From Verrucomicrobiota bacterium (GTDB lineage Bacteria > Verrucomicrobiota > Verrucomicrobiia > Chthoniobacterales > JAFAMB01), in contig JAFAZK010000282.1 of NCBI GenBank assembly GCA_019239825.1, positions 1 through 43,225 of the forward strand: 43,225 bases of DNA, read 5' to 3'. The position numbers and the translations under genes are program-made. This document shows positions 1 through 7,601 of the stretch, piece after piece (the first letter of the stretch is position 1; every line of letters begins with the position of its first letter). Below the pieces are notes generated by a model. The model worked only from the letters and a program-made list of their open reading frames with translations, made no database searches and was not told the DNA's origin.

Positions 1-58
1 CCATCAGGAAGAGATTCGGGTCATGCTCCGGGATATCGGGGTAGGACCGCAGCTGTGA
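1..58 (+). CDS. 3' end of an unidentified gene (partial)
   Basis: One frame is open from the window edge and ends at a TGA at 56-58. The last residues read HQEEIRVMLRDIGVGPQL, which looks like ordinary protein sequence. The fragment is too short to assign a family. The stop is followed directly by an intergenic repeat. It could be a chance open frame. Confidence 0.4.
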   Translation, partial: HQEEIRVMLRDIGVGPQL

Positions 59-180
59 GAAGTGATTAGTGAGAGGTGAGAGGAAAGTAATCAGTTTGTT
101 CAGCCATGCGCAGTGAGCTTAGCAGGCGTTTGAACTGGTTACTGACACACTGATTACTGGTTACTTCCAGCTTCACGCTC
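59..180. repeat. Imperfect inverted repeat, GTAATCA-type heptamer arms
   Basis: The left half (about 60-95) contains GTGATTAGTGAGAGG and GTAATCAG. The right half (about 135-176) contains CTGGTTACTGACAC and CTGATTACTGGTTACTTCC, which reads as the diverged reverse complement. The same TGATTAC/GTAATCA unit recurs at 33810-33845 and 35616-35720. It lies between two gene ends and could fold as a long hairpin in RNA. Confidence 0.55.
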
Positions 181-185
181 AGGGC

Positions 186-764
186 CTAAGAGTCTGGAAC
201 GACCTCGAATTTTGCCAATGTGGGCCCAACCTTTTCCATGGGGAGTCCGACGACGTTGGTAAAGGAGCCGCTTACCGTCTCGATGATAGAACCTGTATCG
301 GTCTGGGCCGCGTAGCCGCCTGCTTTGTCTAGCGGGTTTATGCGGCTGAGATAGGCCTCGATTTCGGACATGGTCAGGTCTCGAAAGGTGACTTCGGTTC
401 GCGCAACCTCGTAGCAAAGACGCGATTGAGAGTAGTGCACAACCGCGACTCCGGTGAAAACCGAGTGAGTGCGCCCGGACAATTCTTCCAGGAATGAACG
501 TGCTTCCGCGAGGTCTTTGGGTTTGCCGAACTTTTTGTGGTCGAGAGAAACTATGGTATCTGCGGCTAGCACCACGGCCTCAGGATGTCGGGGAGCAACC
601 GCAAAGGCTTTTCGTCGAGCATTGAAAAGCGTTAGCTCGCGAGGAGTCAGAAAGTCTACGAACAACTCCGTGACCGGGCCGGTCACGACTGTGAAACGGT
701 AACCGGCCTCAGCCAATAGATCCGCTCGCCGAGCCGAGCCTGACGCCAGGATAAGCGATCTCAC
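186..764 (-). CDS. maf: Maf family nucleoside triphosphate pyrophosphatase
   Basis: 192 aa, the usual length for Maf. The N-terminus carries the family signature LASGSARRADLLAEAG, and AADTIV near residue 67 contains the conserved Asp. Maf proteins hydrolyse dTTP, UTP or modified nucleotides to monophosphates and are cytoplasmic house-cleaning enzymes, historically linked to septum formation. The start is a GTG overlapping the stop of the upstream gene by 4 bases (GTGA), so the two are translationally coupled. The exact substrate cannot be decided by eye. Confidence 0.93.
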   Translation of the reverse strand: MRSLILASGSARRADLLAEAGYRFTVVTGPVTELFVDFLTPRELTLFNARRKAFAVAPRHPEAVVLAADTIVSLDHKKFGKPKDLAEARSFLEELSGRTHSVFTGVAVVHYSQSRLCYEVARTEVTFRDLTMSEIEAYLSRINPLDKAGGYAAQTDTGSIIETVSGSFTNVVGLPMEKVGPTLAKFEVVPDS

Positions 765-1456
765 GGCTGAGATGGTGAGGTTGTCGCACTAGGGACCGGC
801 GACGGACTTGGTTTCAGCTCGGTGTACCCCTCGGGAATGGCGAACTCAGATTCGCTCAACGTAGACTGTTGCACGTAATCGACCGTGGTGACGACGGGTT
901 GCCCCAGCACCTCGATCGTCGTGCGAATCGGCATTCCTGGGTACTTGTCGGGCGGAATCGAAAGTGCTCTGAAAAGATTCAGGCCAGGCGCATTTTGGGC
1001 AGCATAAAGAGCGCTGAGCAAAGCCTGATAATTGGGAAAGTCTTTAGCAACTTGTACTCGAACGGATAGACCAGCGATCTTGCCGACAAACTCGTCCGTA
1101 TCGTACCCGTTAATCTGTTCCTTCTTGCCGGTGGGCTGAAAATCGACGGTCTCTTCGTTCCCGGTCTGTTGTGTCAAGAGCTTCTTCAGGGCATTCCCTT
1201 CAGCCCCGAGTTCCTCTGCCTTCACATTTAGAAACATCTTAGTTTGATGCAGAAGAATAGTGGTAACTCCGGACTGGGTGTCCAGTAGAGCGGTCGTTTC
1301 CGGGTTCGCATCAATCCGGCAATGATTGTCTTTCAGTTTTATGGTGACGTCCTGGTTCCGGCCAAGATTTTGCACCGTCTCCTTAACAACAAAGTCTGCG
1401 CTGACGCTCTGGAGACAAAGCGCCAGTAGAAAACCCGCAAGCGTGAACAATTGCAT
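761..1456 (-). CDS. Secreted protein, DUF4412-like
   Basis: About 231 aa from the ATG at 1456. A TTG farther upstream (1504) would add 16 residues before an otherwise normal signal peptide (hydrophobic core FLLALCL, cleavage after SVSA), so the ATG is preferred. The mature part resembles DUF4412-type periplasmic or outer-membrane-associated proteins: an early beta-strand section (VTIKLKDNHCRIDA), a TTILLHQTKMFLNV strand, and NGYDTDEFVGK. The C-terminus is Pro/Ser-rich and low complexity. Function unknown. It overlaps maf by 4 bases, so both are probably one transcript. Confidence 0.7.
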   Translation of the reverse strand: MQLFTLAGFLLALCLQSVSADFVVKETVQNLGRNQDVTIKLKDNHCRIDANPETTALLDTQSGVTTILLHQTKMFLNVKAEELGAEGNALKKLLTQQTGNEETVDFQPTGKKEQINGYDTDEFVGKIAGLSVRVQVAKDFPNYQALLSALYAAQNAPGLNLFRALSIPPDKYPGMPIRTTIEVLGQPVVTTVDYVQQSTLSESEFAIPEGYTELKPSPSPVPSATTSPSQP

Positions 1457-1849
1457 AAGCAAAGGGAGGCTTAGGCAACCTATAAGAAAAGGCGGACGGG
1501 ACAAGTCGGGCGTGTGAGTGAAACAACGACGGGGCGACCAAATTTGGTGGGGCGAGGCTCCCGAACGGACTAGAATCGCTAACGAAGCAGTTAGATAGTG
1601 CGAAACTCAACGTGTGCCTAGCCAATCGCCGTGCCGAGCCGTGTCCCAGCGTGTTGCATCGGACACAAAGCGTTGACTCGGAATCTTGTTGTTTTTCAAT
1701 CCTAACAGGGCGATCAAACCCGTCGTACCGCGGCTCGGCGGGCGCGCTGGACTAGCATAACCCGCCTTCATTTAAGGGCTAAACGCTCCGTAGAATTCCC
1801 TCGACCGTTCGGGAGCCTCGCCCCACCAAGTCTGGCGCGCCGTGTTGCC
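1457..1849. repeat. Intergenic element with perfect 25-bp inverted ends (family G)
   Basis: The stretch holds no convincing gene. Arms at 1544-1568 and 1805-1829 are exact reverse complements over 25 bases, containing GGGGCGAGGCTCCCGAACGG. The 236-base spacer contains GTGCCGAGCCGTG and CGCGGCTCGGCGGG, a second inner inverted pair, followed by CTGGACTAGC. The same arrangement is found at 20652-20858 and, diverged, at 24156-24353; a lone arm sits at 9801-9823. This is an interspersed element, MITE-like or a structured RNA. Confidence 0.8.
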
Positions 1850-3313
1850 TCACACCCCGGTGGGCGCCTTAATCAAGACCACGAGATCGATAGGCTCTGG
1901 AAGGGGGAGTGGCCCTGAGTGGCGAATCTTCCAGCGGGCGAAATCGAATCCGGAGACGGGGATCTGTTTCCAAACAGGGTCGATCGTGATTTTAGTAAGG
2001 TCGTTCCTGGTTACCACGCAGGCCGCCGACGGTGCGCTCTCCATGAAATTAGCAACGTCCTGCGGAGACAGGTGGACTAAGAAGGGTTTAACCGAGTACC
2101 GGAAATACCAGACCAAGCTTTGCTCATCGTAGCCGGTGTAAGCGACTCGAGTTTCTGCGGTCAGGGATGGTTTGGCGCCGTCATACGCTGCCTTGGATGG
2201 AAAATAAGGAGCCACCCAGAAGAAACCCACTAGAGCGACCAGCACATAGAGCACAACGACTCCTACGGCGATGCCGCGTGCGAGAACCGAGTCCCGCGGT
2301 CGTGAGTTCAGGTACTTAGCAGTGAGGATCGCGAGCAGCGGGAAAGCCGGCAACGTGTAGTGCGGCAGCTTGGTTTGGATCAACGTGAATATCAGGAAAA
2401 CCAGAGTAATGCCGCCGAGCAGATAACGTTCAGGCAAGTCCAGACCGCGCCGGAGTCGGGCGATTGTGCCGGGTAGATAAATACACCAAGGAAAGAAGCT
2501 GAAGAAAATCGTCAAGAAGTAGAATGGGAGCGAAAGAACGTAACCAAGAAGGCCGCCGCCGCCGTGGCTTTGCATGGGAGCAACGGATCGCATGACGACG
2601 TGACGGCCGATTCCGATGGCAAAGAACTCGCCTTTAGTGGCGACTAATGCCGGAATACCCCAAACGCCAACGATCAGGACCAGAAGAACGACGCCTAACA
2701 AGGCCGAGCCGGCGTGAAAGGAGAAGCTTTTCTTTTGCGAGAGAAAAAAGACGGCTGGGAATAAGATCGGCAGCAACCCGATTGGCCCCTTAGCTAAGAA
2801 CCCTAGAGCTAGGCAGAGATAGAACCCGAGCCAGAGCCAACGCGATTTTGGTTTGGCAATTCTTTCCCAGGCGATCCAAGTGGCGCCCAGGAAAAAAAAG
2901 ATCATCGGCATATCGGCAACGGCTGCCCGGCCGTGAATGAATAGCTGAAGACAAGTTCCGAAAATAATCCCCGACCAAAGGCCGGTTTTTGACCCGTAGA
3001 GGCGAGCTCCCCAGATCGCCGTGAGAACGGCGGTGGCAGCAGCAAAAAGCATGGAGGGAAAACGGACCGAAAAGTCGCTCTCACCGAACAGTTGTGCGCT
3101 TCCGACCTGACACCAATAGATTAGGGGCGGCTTATCGAAACGATACTCTCCGTTGACCCGCGGGATAACATAGTCGCCGCTTTGCCGCATCTCACGAGAT
3201 GCCTCGGCAAAGCGTGGTTCATCTCGATCGATGAGGGGAAGGGTGTTGTTCCCGAGCGAATCGATGATTGCGACCGCAAGGAAAAGGAGCAACAGATGGA
3301 GCGCCCGTATCAT
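1850..3313 (-). CDS. ArnT-like membrane glycosyltransferase (GT39/GT83 type)
   Basis: 487 aa with a multi-pass hydrophobic profile: an N-terminal TM helix, then about ten more. The first extracytoplasmic loop contains DRDEPRFAEASREM followed by RFDKPPLIYW. These are the hallmark motifs of lipid-phosphosugar-dependent transferases such as ArnT, where the Asp-Glu pair is catalytic. Such enzymes transfer a sugar from a polyprenyl phosphate carrier onto lipid A, protein or another glycan on the outer face of the inner membrane. Donor and acceptor cannot be read from sequence. The stop lies just beyond a family G repeat. The divergent PAP2 phosphatase next door could recycle the lipid carrier, which is an inference. 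Confidence 0.88.
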   Translation of the reverse strand: MIRALHLLLLFLAVAIIDSLGNNTLPLIDRDEPRFAEASREMRQSGDYVIPRVNGEYRFDKPPLIYWCQVGSAQLFGESDFSVRFPSMLFAAATAVLTAIWGARLYGSKTGLWSGIIFGTCLQLFIHGRAAVADMPMIFFFLGATWIAWERIAKPKSRWLWLGFYLCLALGFLAKGPIGLLPILFPAVFFLSQKKSFSFHAGSALLGVVLLVLIVGVWGIPALVATKGEFFAIGIGRHVVMRSVAPMQSHGGGGLLGYVLSLPFYFLTIFFSFFPWCIYLPGTIARLRRGLDLPERYLLGGITLVFLIFTLIQTKLPHYTLPAFPLLAILTAKYLNSRPRDSVLARGIAVGVVVLYVLVALVGFFWVAPYFPSKAAYDGAKPSLTAETRVAYTGYDEQSLVWYFRYSVKPFLVHLSPQDVANFMESAPSAACVVTRNDLTKITIDPVWKQIPVSGFDFARWKIRHSGPLPLPEPIDLVVLIKAPTGV

Positions 3314-3437
3314 TAGCCCGGATTTCTCACAGCATCCACGTAGCGGCCGAGCTCAGTTTGTAGTGTTCCTGCTGTGAGAAACGCAGGCTGGTGACACGGT
3401 CGACAAACCCGTCAACCAATGTGACAGAGTTGATCGA

Positions 3438-4124
3438 ATGGAATCTCACCGAGCACAACCGTCGCCGCAAAACCCGCCACGTGGAGCCGCTTTGCCTGCA
3501 TGGCTCGATCCGTTGATGTGGCTGGCCGTTTTGATCATCGTGGCCTGCCTGGGATTCTTTTTCGACCAAACGGTCGTCAGAGCGATCGCGGGTCATCAGA
3601 TAAGATGGCTGGAGCAGATCGCCGGCGTCATTTCGAAATTTGGAGATTGGCCTGAGCTAATGGGATACGCGGCGGTCGCATTGGTCGGAGTGGGCTTCGC
3701 TCGAAAACGGACTTTGGTCAAAGTGATTCTCTGTATGATGATCGCCGGCACTTTGGCTGGCGCGGTGACCAATAGTGTGAGGTTACTTGCCGGCAGAGCG
3801 CGTCCAAATAATCATGAGGTCCCACCGGGTTGGTACGGGCTGTGGTACCAGGGCCAATGGTTACTCGGAAAATACAAGTTTCATTCTTTTCCGTCCGGAC
3901 ATACTGCGACCGCTTTTGCTTTTTTTGGAGTAATCGGTTTCGCCTACCGACGCTGGGCTTGGAGCTTTCTGGCCGTGGCCGGCGTGATCGGTTGGTCGCG
4001 CTTGTATATCAATGCGCACTTCTTCTCGGACGTGCTCGTCGGTCTGGTCATCGGCCTTTTCTTTGCCCAATTAACATGGGAGAGGGCGGGACCTCTGCTG
4101 GCGAGACTGGTGAAGGAAAAATGA
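3438..4124 (+). CDS. PAP2 family membrane phosphatase
   Basis: 228 aa with about five or six TM segments. The three phosphatase motifs are visible: GRARP (end of motif 1), SFPSGHTATAFAF (motif 2, PSGH) and SRLYINAHFFSD (motif 3, SR...H...D). The family dephosphorylates phosphatidic acid, undecaprenyl pyrophosphate or related lipids at the membrane. The leading Lys of the motif 1 consensus is not obvious (SVRLLAGRARP). It is divergent from the ArnT-like gene, leaving about 124 bases for both promoters. A role in lipid carrier recycling is plausible but inferred. Confidence 0.88.
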   Translation: MESHRAQPSPQNPPRGAALPAWLDPLMWLAVLIIVACLGFFFDQTVVRAIAGHQIRWLEQIAGVISKFGDWPELMGYAAVALVGVGFARKRTLVKVILCMMIAGTLAGAVTNSVRLLAGRARPNNHEVPPGWYGLWYQGQWLLGKYKFHSFPSGHTATAFAFFGVIGFAYRRWAWSFLAVAGVIGWSRLYINAHFFSDVLVGLVIGLFFAQLTWERAGPLLARLVKEK

Positions 4125-4143
4125 TCTGAGGGGTGGCCGAGCC

Positions 4144-4232
4144 AGTAAGCAGTAAGCAGGTAGCAATCCGTCTTTGTCGTAAAGCGCGCCTCGGCGCTGC
4201 ACTGATCACTGAGCTACTGCTTACTGCTTACT
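4144..4232. repeat. Inverted repeat with AGTAAGC heptamer arms
   Basis: The left arm 4144-4164 is AGTAAGC repeated, then AGGTAGC. The right arm 4213-4232 is its reverse complement with one bulged base. The loop is about 48 bases. It sits between the convergent ends of the PAP2 gene and prfB and could act as a bidirectional transcription end, although no T-run follows the stem. Confidence 0.75.
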
Positions 4233-4258
4233 AAAACGAGGTCACCTCCAGCAGGCCG

Positions 4259-5399
4259 CTAAACGTCCTCGTCCGTGCCACCCTTCTTGTTGGTGAGTCC
4301 TCGTAGTTTACCTTCGATGAATTCATCGAGGTCTCCGTCCATTACGGCTTGCACGTTGCTGGTCTCCACCCCGGTACGGTGATCCTTGACCATCTGGTAA
4401 GGCTGGAAAACATAGGACCGGATTTGGCTTCCCCAGGCGATCTCGCCTTTTTCGCCGTACTGCCGGTCGATCTCAGCCTGTTTCTTGTCCTGTTCGATCT
4501 GAAGCAATTTCGCTTTCAACATGTTCAAGGCCATTTGCCGGTTCCGGCCTTGGCTGCGTTCGGCTTGGCAGGCCACGACCAATCCAGTAGGCACATGAGT
4601 AATTCGGACAGCCGTCTCCACTTTGTTGACGTTTTGACCGCCCTTACCCCCGCTCCGGAAGGTATCGATCAGAAGATCGCTCTCATTGACCTCAATGTTC
4701 ACGTCTTCTTTGAGCTCAGGTACGACGTCAACGCTGGCGAAGGAGGTATGGCGGCGTTTATTCGCGTCAAACGGTGAAATGCGCACCAGGCGATGGACGC
4801 CGCGCTCAGTTTGCAAATAGCCGTACCCGTATTCACCGCTGACAAGGATGGTGACCGATTTTACTCCGGCTTCATCTCCTTCCTGAATATCGACGACCTG
4901 GGTGGAGAATCCGCTACGTTCCGTCCAACGCTGATACATTCGAAGCAGCATATCGGCCCAATCGCACGATTCTGTGCCTCCGGCGCCGGCGTGAATGGTG
5001 AGGAACGCGTTGTTCTTATCGAACTCGCCCGACAATAGCATCTTGAGTTCAAAGGCTTCGAGCTCTTTGCTCAAGGCTTCGTATTCACCGTTAACTTCGC
5101 GAAAAGCGGTTAATTGGCCGGTGGGATCTGTTTCTTCTTTGGCTAGAGAGAGAAGCACCTCGAGATCGTCCGCTTTTTCAGTCAGTTGTGAAAAAGGCAA
5201 GGTCTTCGAGCGTACGGATGATGCTTCGTCGATAACCTGCTGGGCACGTTCTTTATTCTCCCAGAAGGCGGGCTCTGCCATACTCGATTCCAGCTCGCCG
5301 AGCCGAGTTTTCAGCTTTGGGTAGTCAAAGATACCTCCGAAGTTCGCCTAGACGGCTCTTCAGCTCTTCGAGTTTAATGGCCTGAAAATCGACTTCCAT
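4259..5399 (-). CDS. prfB: Peptide chain release factor 2 with programmed +1 frameshift
   Basis: RF2 releases peptides at UGA and UAA. The main frame (from 5326) contains the stop-codon-reading SPF tripeptide and the catalytic GGQ ([11 protein letters not shown]). With the upstream part added they fall at about residues 208-210 and 253-255, close to E. coli RF2. Translation starts at ATG 5399 and reads 24 codons ([14 protein letters not shown]...RRYL) to an in-frame TGA at 5327-5325. The sequence there, CGGAGGTATCTTTGAC, has the SD-like CGGAGG, the slippery CTT and TGA-C of the classical prfB autoregulatory site. A +1 shift gives 15 more residues ([15 protein letters not shown]) and joins the 340-residue remainder, total 379 aa. 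Low RF2 would favour frameshifting and hence RF2 synthesis. Confidence 0.95.
5324..5339 (-). promoter_or_regulatory. prfB recoding site (+1 frameshift)
   Basis: Read on the minus strand, the site is CGGAGGTATCTTTGAC. CGGAGG mimics a Shine-Dalgarno sequence three bases before the CTT codon, TGA is the in-frame stop and C is the base that weakens termination. E. coli prfB has AGGGGGTATCTTTGAC at the same place. Confidence 0.95.
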
Positions 5400-5759
5400 A
5401 AAGCGGTTAATGTGCTGCCAAAGGAGGGGAGTGTAAAGGGGGCTTGGCCTTCGGCTTATCAGGCGTTTTGGGTTCGGAGTTCGGCGAATGGGCGAAGCGG
5501 CAGATGGGCGCGTACGAAGGACTGACCGGCGAAAAGCTCGGCGCCGAGTTTTTCGGCCTACCGATCGTTGCTCTGTATAGCCTCATCACCGATACGCCCG
5601 TTCGCGATATCCCGATACGAAGACAGGTCGATACCCCGATACGCCTACACGTCCGTTCGTCTGCTTTGGGCTTGGCAAGCGTAACCGCTTTTCCTTAGAT
5701 TCGTCTAAAGGAGTATCCTGAGAGGAAGTATTCTTCCCAGGCTGGCCCCTATCGACAGA
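5400..5759. other. Gene-free stretch upstream of the RiPP precursor
   Basis: This 360-base gap lies between the divergent prfB and grrA-like genes. An 84-codon plus-strand frame (5444-5698) exists but starts with TTG, matches nothing I recognise and ends in a section with repeated GATACG and CCGTTCG words, so I do not call it a gene. Any promoter for the precursor should lie here. AAAGGAG and GAGAGGAAG occur 30-55 bases before the precursor ATG, too far away to be its ribosome binding site. Confidence 0.5.
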
Positions 5760-6182
5760 ATGAATACATCTAAATCATTTATTGCGGTCGCATTACAACT
5801 TGCGGCCTGTGCTTGTTTGCTTCCCAAGCAGGCGAAGGCAAGCCCTATCAGTACCGGGGCCGGCGATGACACTCAAATCAGCGAGAGGATTGCGAAAGTA
5901 AGACAAATGCTTTCTCAAACCGCACAAGACCAAATGGCGGCTTCGAAAGACGTAGACGGAGTCAGAATAAACTGGGCGAATTGGCATAAAGGCGGCGGTT
6001 GGGGTAACGGTAGAGGCACCTGGCGTAACGGTTGGCGTAACGGCAGCAGATATGCTTGGCCGAACGGCGGATGGGGTAATGGCGCCGGATTCCGAGTTCC
6101 TCCGGGTTGGGGAAACTATGGGTGGCCGAACGGTGGCGCCATTGTTGCCCCGGGCTGGCTCAAGTTCTGGTTCAACCACTAG
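5760..6182 (+). CDS. grrA: GrrA-like RiPP precursor with nine W-x-N motifs
   Basis: 140 aa. Residues 1-28 look like a signal peptide (hydrophobic FIAVALQLAACACLL, then AKA-S). Residues 29-68 form a leader with a helical part (ISERIAKVRQMLSQTAQDQM). From residue 70 the chain is almost only G, N, W and R. W-x-N occurs at W72, W81, W88, W92, W100, W105, W117, W122 and W137; W75-H-K and W133-L-K are related. This is the organisation of GrrA, the Gly-rich repeat substrate of GrrM radical SAM enzymes. Those enzymes crosslink an aromatic side chain to the residue two positions downstream, giving three-residue cyclophanes. The enzyme gene follows 117 bases later. Product and biological role are unknown; the signal peptide suggests export. 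Confidence 0.85.
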   Translation: MNTSKSFIAVALQLAACACLLPKQAKASPISTGAGDDTQISERIAKVRQMLSQTAQDQMAASKDVDGVRINWANWHKGGGWGNGRGTWRNGWRNGSRYAWPNGGWGNGAGFRVPPGWGNYGWPNGGAIVAPGWLKFWFNH

Positions 6183-6188
6183 AGCCCG

Positions 6189-6282
6189 TTTTAGGTTTTA
6201 AGTTCTAAGTTTTAGGTTCTAAGTTCGCGCAGGCAAACTTGGTGTCTTGCGTAGGGGAACTCGGAACCTTTAACTTAAAACG
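6189..6282. repeat. Heptamer inverted repeat between precursor and radical SAM genes
   Basis: The left arm 6189-6226 is tandem TTTTAGG/TTCTAAG units. The right arm 6257-6282 (GGAACCTTTAACTTAAAACG region) is the degenerate reverse complement. The same family flanks 27007-27135. In the transcript it could form a hairpin that partly ends or processes the message between precursor and enzyme, giving more precursor than enzyme; this is an inference. Confidence 0.65.
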
Positions 6283-6299
6283 TCCAACCTATTGCCGTT

Positions 6300-7475
6300 A
6301 TGGAGGTATCACCCGTTCAGTTGCTGATCTTTCAGCCAACCCCGTTCTGTAATCTTAACTGCACTTACTGCTATCTGCCGGACCGCAAAGACAGGCGGGT
6401 CATGGACGTTGAGATCGTCCGGACCGCTGTCCAGAAGCTAAAGGATGAACAGCTTCTTGAACCGGGTCTCGGCATCATCTGGCACGCGGGCGAGCCCACG
6501 GTCGTACGCCGGGAGCAGTACGCAGAGTATTTCGCGGCTATCCGCGACGTACTCGGGGACTTCCAGCTGGTGAATCATTTCCAAACCAACGGCACACTCA
6601 TTGACGATCGCTGGTGCGAATTCATTAAGGAGCACGATATCGCGGTCGGCGTCAGCATTGATGGGCCGGATTTCATTCACAACCATTCCAGGAAATCGTG
6701 GAGCGGCCGCGGGACGCTCGACAAGACGCTGCAAGGAATCGAAAACCTCAAGAAACACGGTATCGAGTTCCACACGATTTCAGTGATCGGCGAAGCCTCT
6801 CTAGGCCACGCCAAAGAGGTCTATGATTTCCTGGCTTCATTAGGACCGGTTCTGCTGGGCTTTAATGTTGAGGAAGAGGAAGGGGTTAACCAAAAATCGA
6901 CTCTGGCAGACCGTTCGGAGCGCGTGGAGCAGTTTTTTCAAGAGCTTTACGACCTGGCCAGAGAAAATGGGTTTGATCCACCGATCCGTGAGTTCGAGAA
7001 CGCGTGCGGTTCGATAGCGGCTGGGCACGGCAGCGAGTCCAACCAACAGATTCATCCCTATCGAATAGTCACCATTTCGGTCGATGGGGCCTTCACCACC
7101 TTTTCCCCAGAACTCTTGGGGATGAGTGACAAAGCGTACGGAGGTCTCGAAATTGGCAACGTTAAGACCGACTCGTTCCGCGGAGCATTGGAGACTCCGA
7201 AGTATCAGCAGATGTTTGGGGATATTGTTGCCGGAGTAAAACACTGCCGAGAGACTTGCGAGTATTTTGATGTCTGTGGCGGGGGTGCACCCGCAAACAA
7301 ACTGTTTGAAAAAGGCAGCTTTTCCGTGGCCGAAACTCGGTTCTGCGAACAGTCGCTAAAAATACCGACCCGGATCGTGCTCAAGGATCTTGAAACCGTG
7401 CTGGCCGGGAGCGGCAAGCCGATTAAAGGGTTCGATCCAAAAGACAAAGCGCGTTGGATCAGCCCGTGGCAGTAG
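6300..7475 (+). CDS. grrM: Radical SAM/SPASM peptide maturase, GrrM type
   Basis: 391 aa. The radical SAM cluster motif CNLNCTYCY has C17, C21 and C24. HAGEP at 62-66 is the SAM-binding GGEP-like motif. The C-terminal SPASM-type region has C316-x3-C320-x5-C326 followed by GGGAPANKLFEKGSF and C349. CGGGAPxNK-(F/Y/W)E-x-GSF is typical of GRRM-system maturases and their relatives. It would install C-C crosslinks on the Trp-rich precursor encoded just upstream. A third gene often seen with such loci (GrrP, a solute-binding-like protein) is not present within the following 2 kb. Start: the ATG at 6300; no clear SD. Confidence 0.9.
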   Translation: MEVSPVQLLIFQPTPFCNLNCTYCYLPDRKDRRVMDVEIVRTAVQKLKDEQLLEPGLGIIWHAGEPTVVRREQYAEYFAAIRDVLGDFQLVNHFQTNGTLIDDRWCEFIKEHDIAVGVSIDGPDFIHNHSRKSWSGRGTLDKTLQGIENLKKHGIEFHTISVIGEASLGHAKEVYDFLASLGPVLLGFNVEEEEGVNQKSTLADRSERVEQFFQELYDLARENGFDPPIREFENACGSIAAGHGSESNQQIHPYRIVTISVDGAFTTFSPELLGMSDKAYGGLEIGNVKTDSFRGALETPKYQQMFGDIVAGVKHCRETCEYFDVCGGGAPANKLFEKGSFSVAETRFCEQSLKIPTRIVLKDLETVLAGSGKPIKGFDPKDKARWISPWQ

Positions 7476-7594
7476 CTCGCCTTAGGCTCGCTACTGAATA
7501 GCTGATAGCCGATAGCCGAGGCGAACGAGCGACGGGTGCGTTTTTGCCCATTCGCATTGGCTATCGGCTATTCGGCGGCGAGCCTAAGGCGAGC
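7475..7594. repeat. Inverted repeat with CTCGCCTTAGGCTCG ends and ATAGCCG heptamers
   Basis: The outer arms GCTCGCCTTAGGCTCG (7475-7490) and its exact reverse complement (7579-7594) enclose inner arms made of GATAGCC-type heptamers (about 7499-7520 and 7557-7575). The same outer ends recur at 23271-23285/23371-23385 and, with other heptamers inside, near 17006/17119. The element starts on the last base of the radical SAM stop codon and lies between convergent genes. Confidence 0.85.
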
Positions 7595-7601
7595 CGCCGC
7601 G

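Noticed and set aside
5444..5698. 84-codon plus-strand open frame upstream of the RiPP precursor
   Set aside because: TTG start, no recognisable family, and repeated GATACG/CCGTTCG words in its second half. It could be real, but nothing supports it.
5760..6182. Precursor-like protein as an ordinary glycine-rich cell wall or cold-inducible protein
   Set aside because: The regular W-x-N spacing and the adjacent GrrM-type radical SAM gene fit a RiPP precursor much better.
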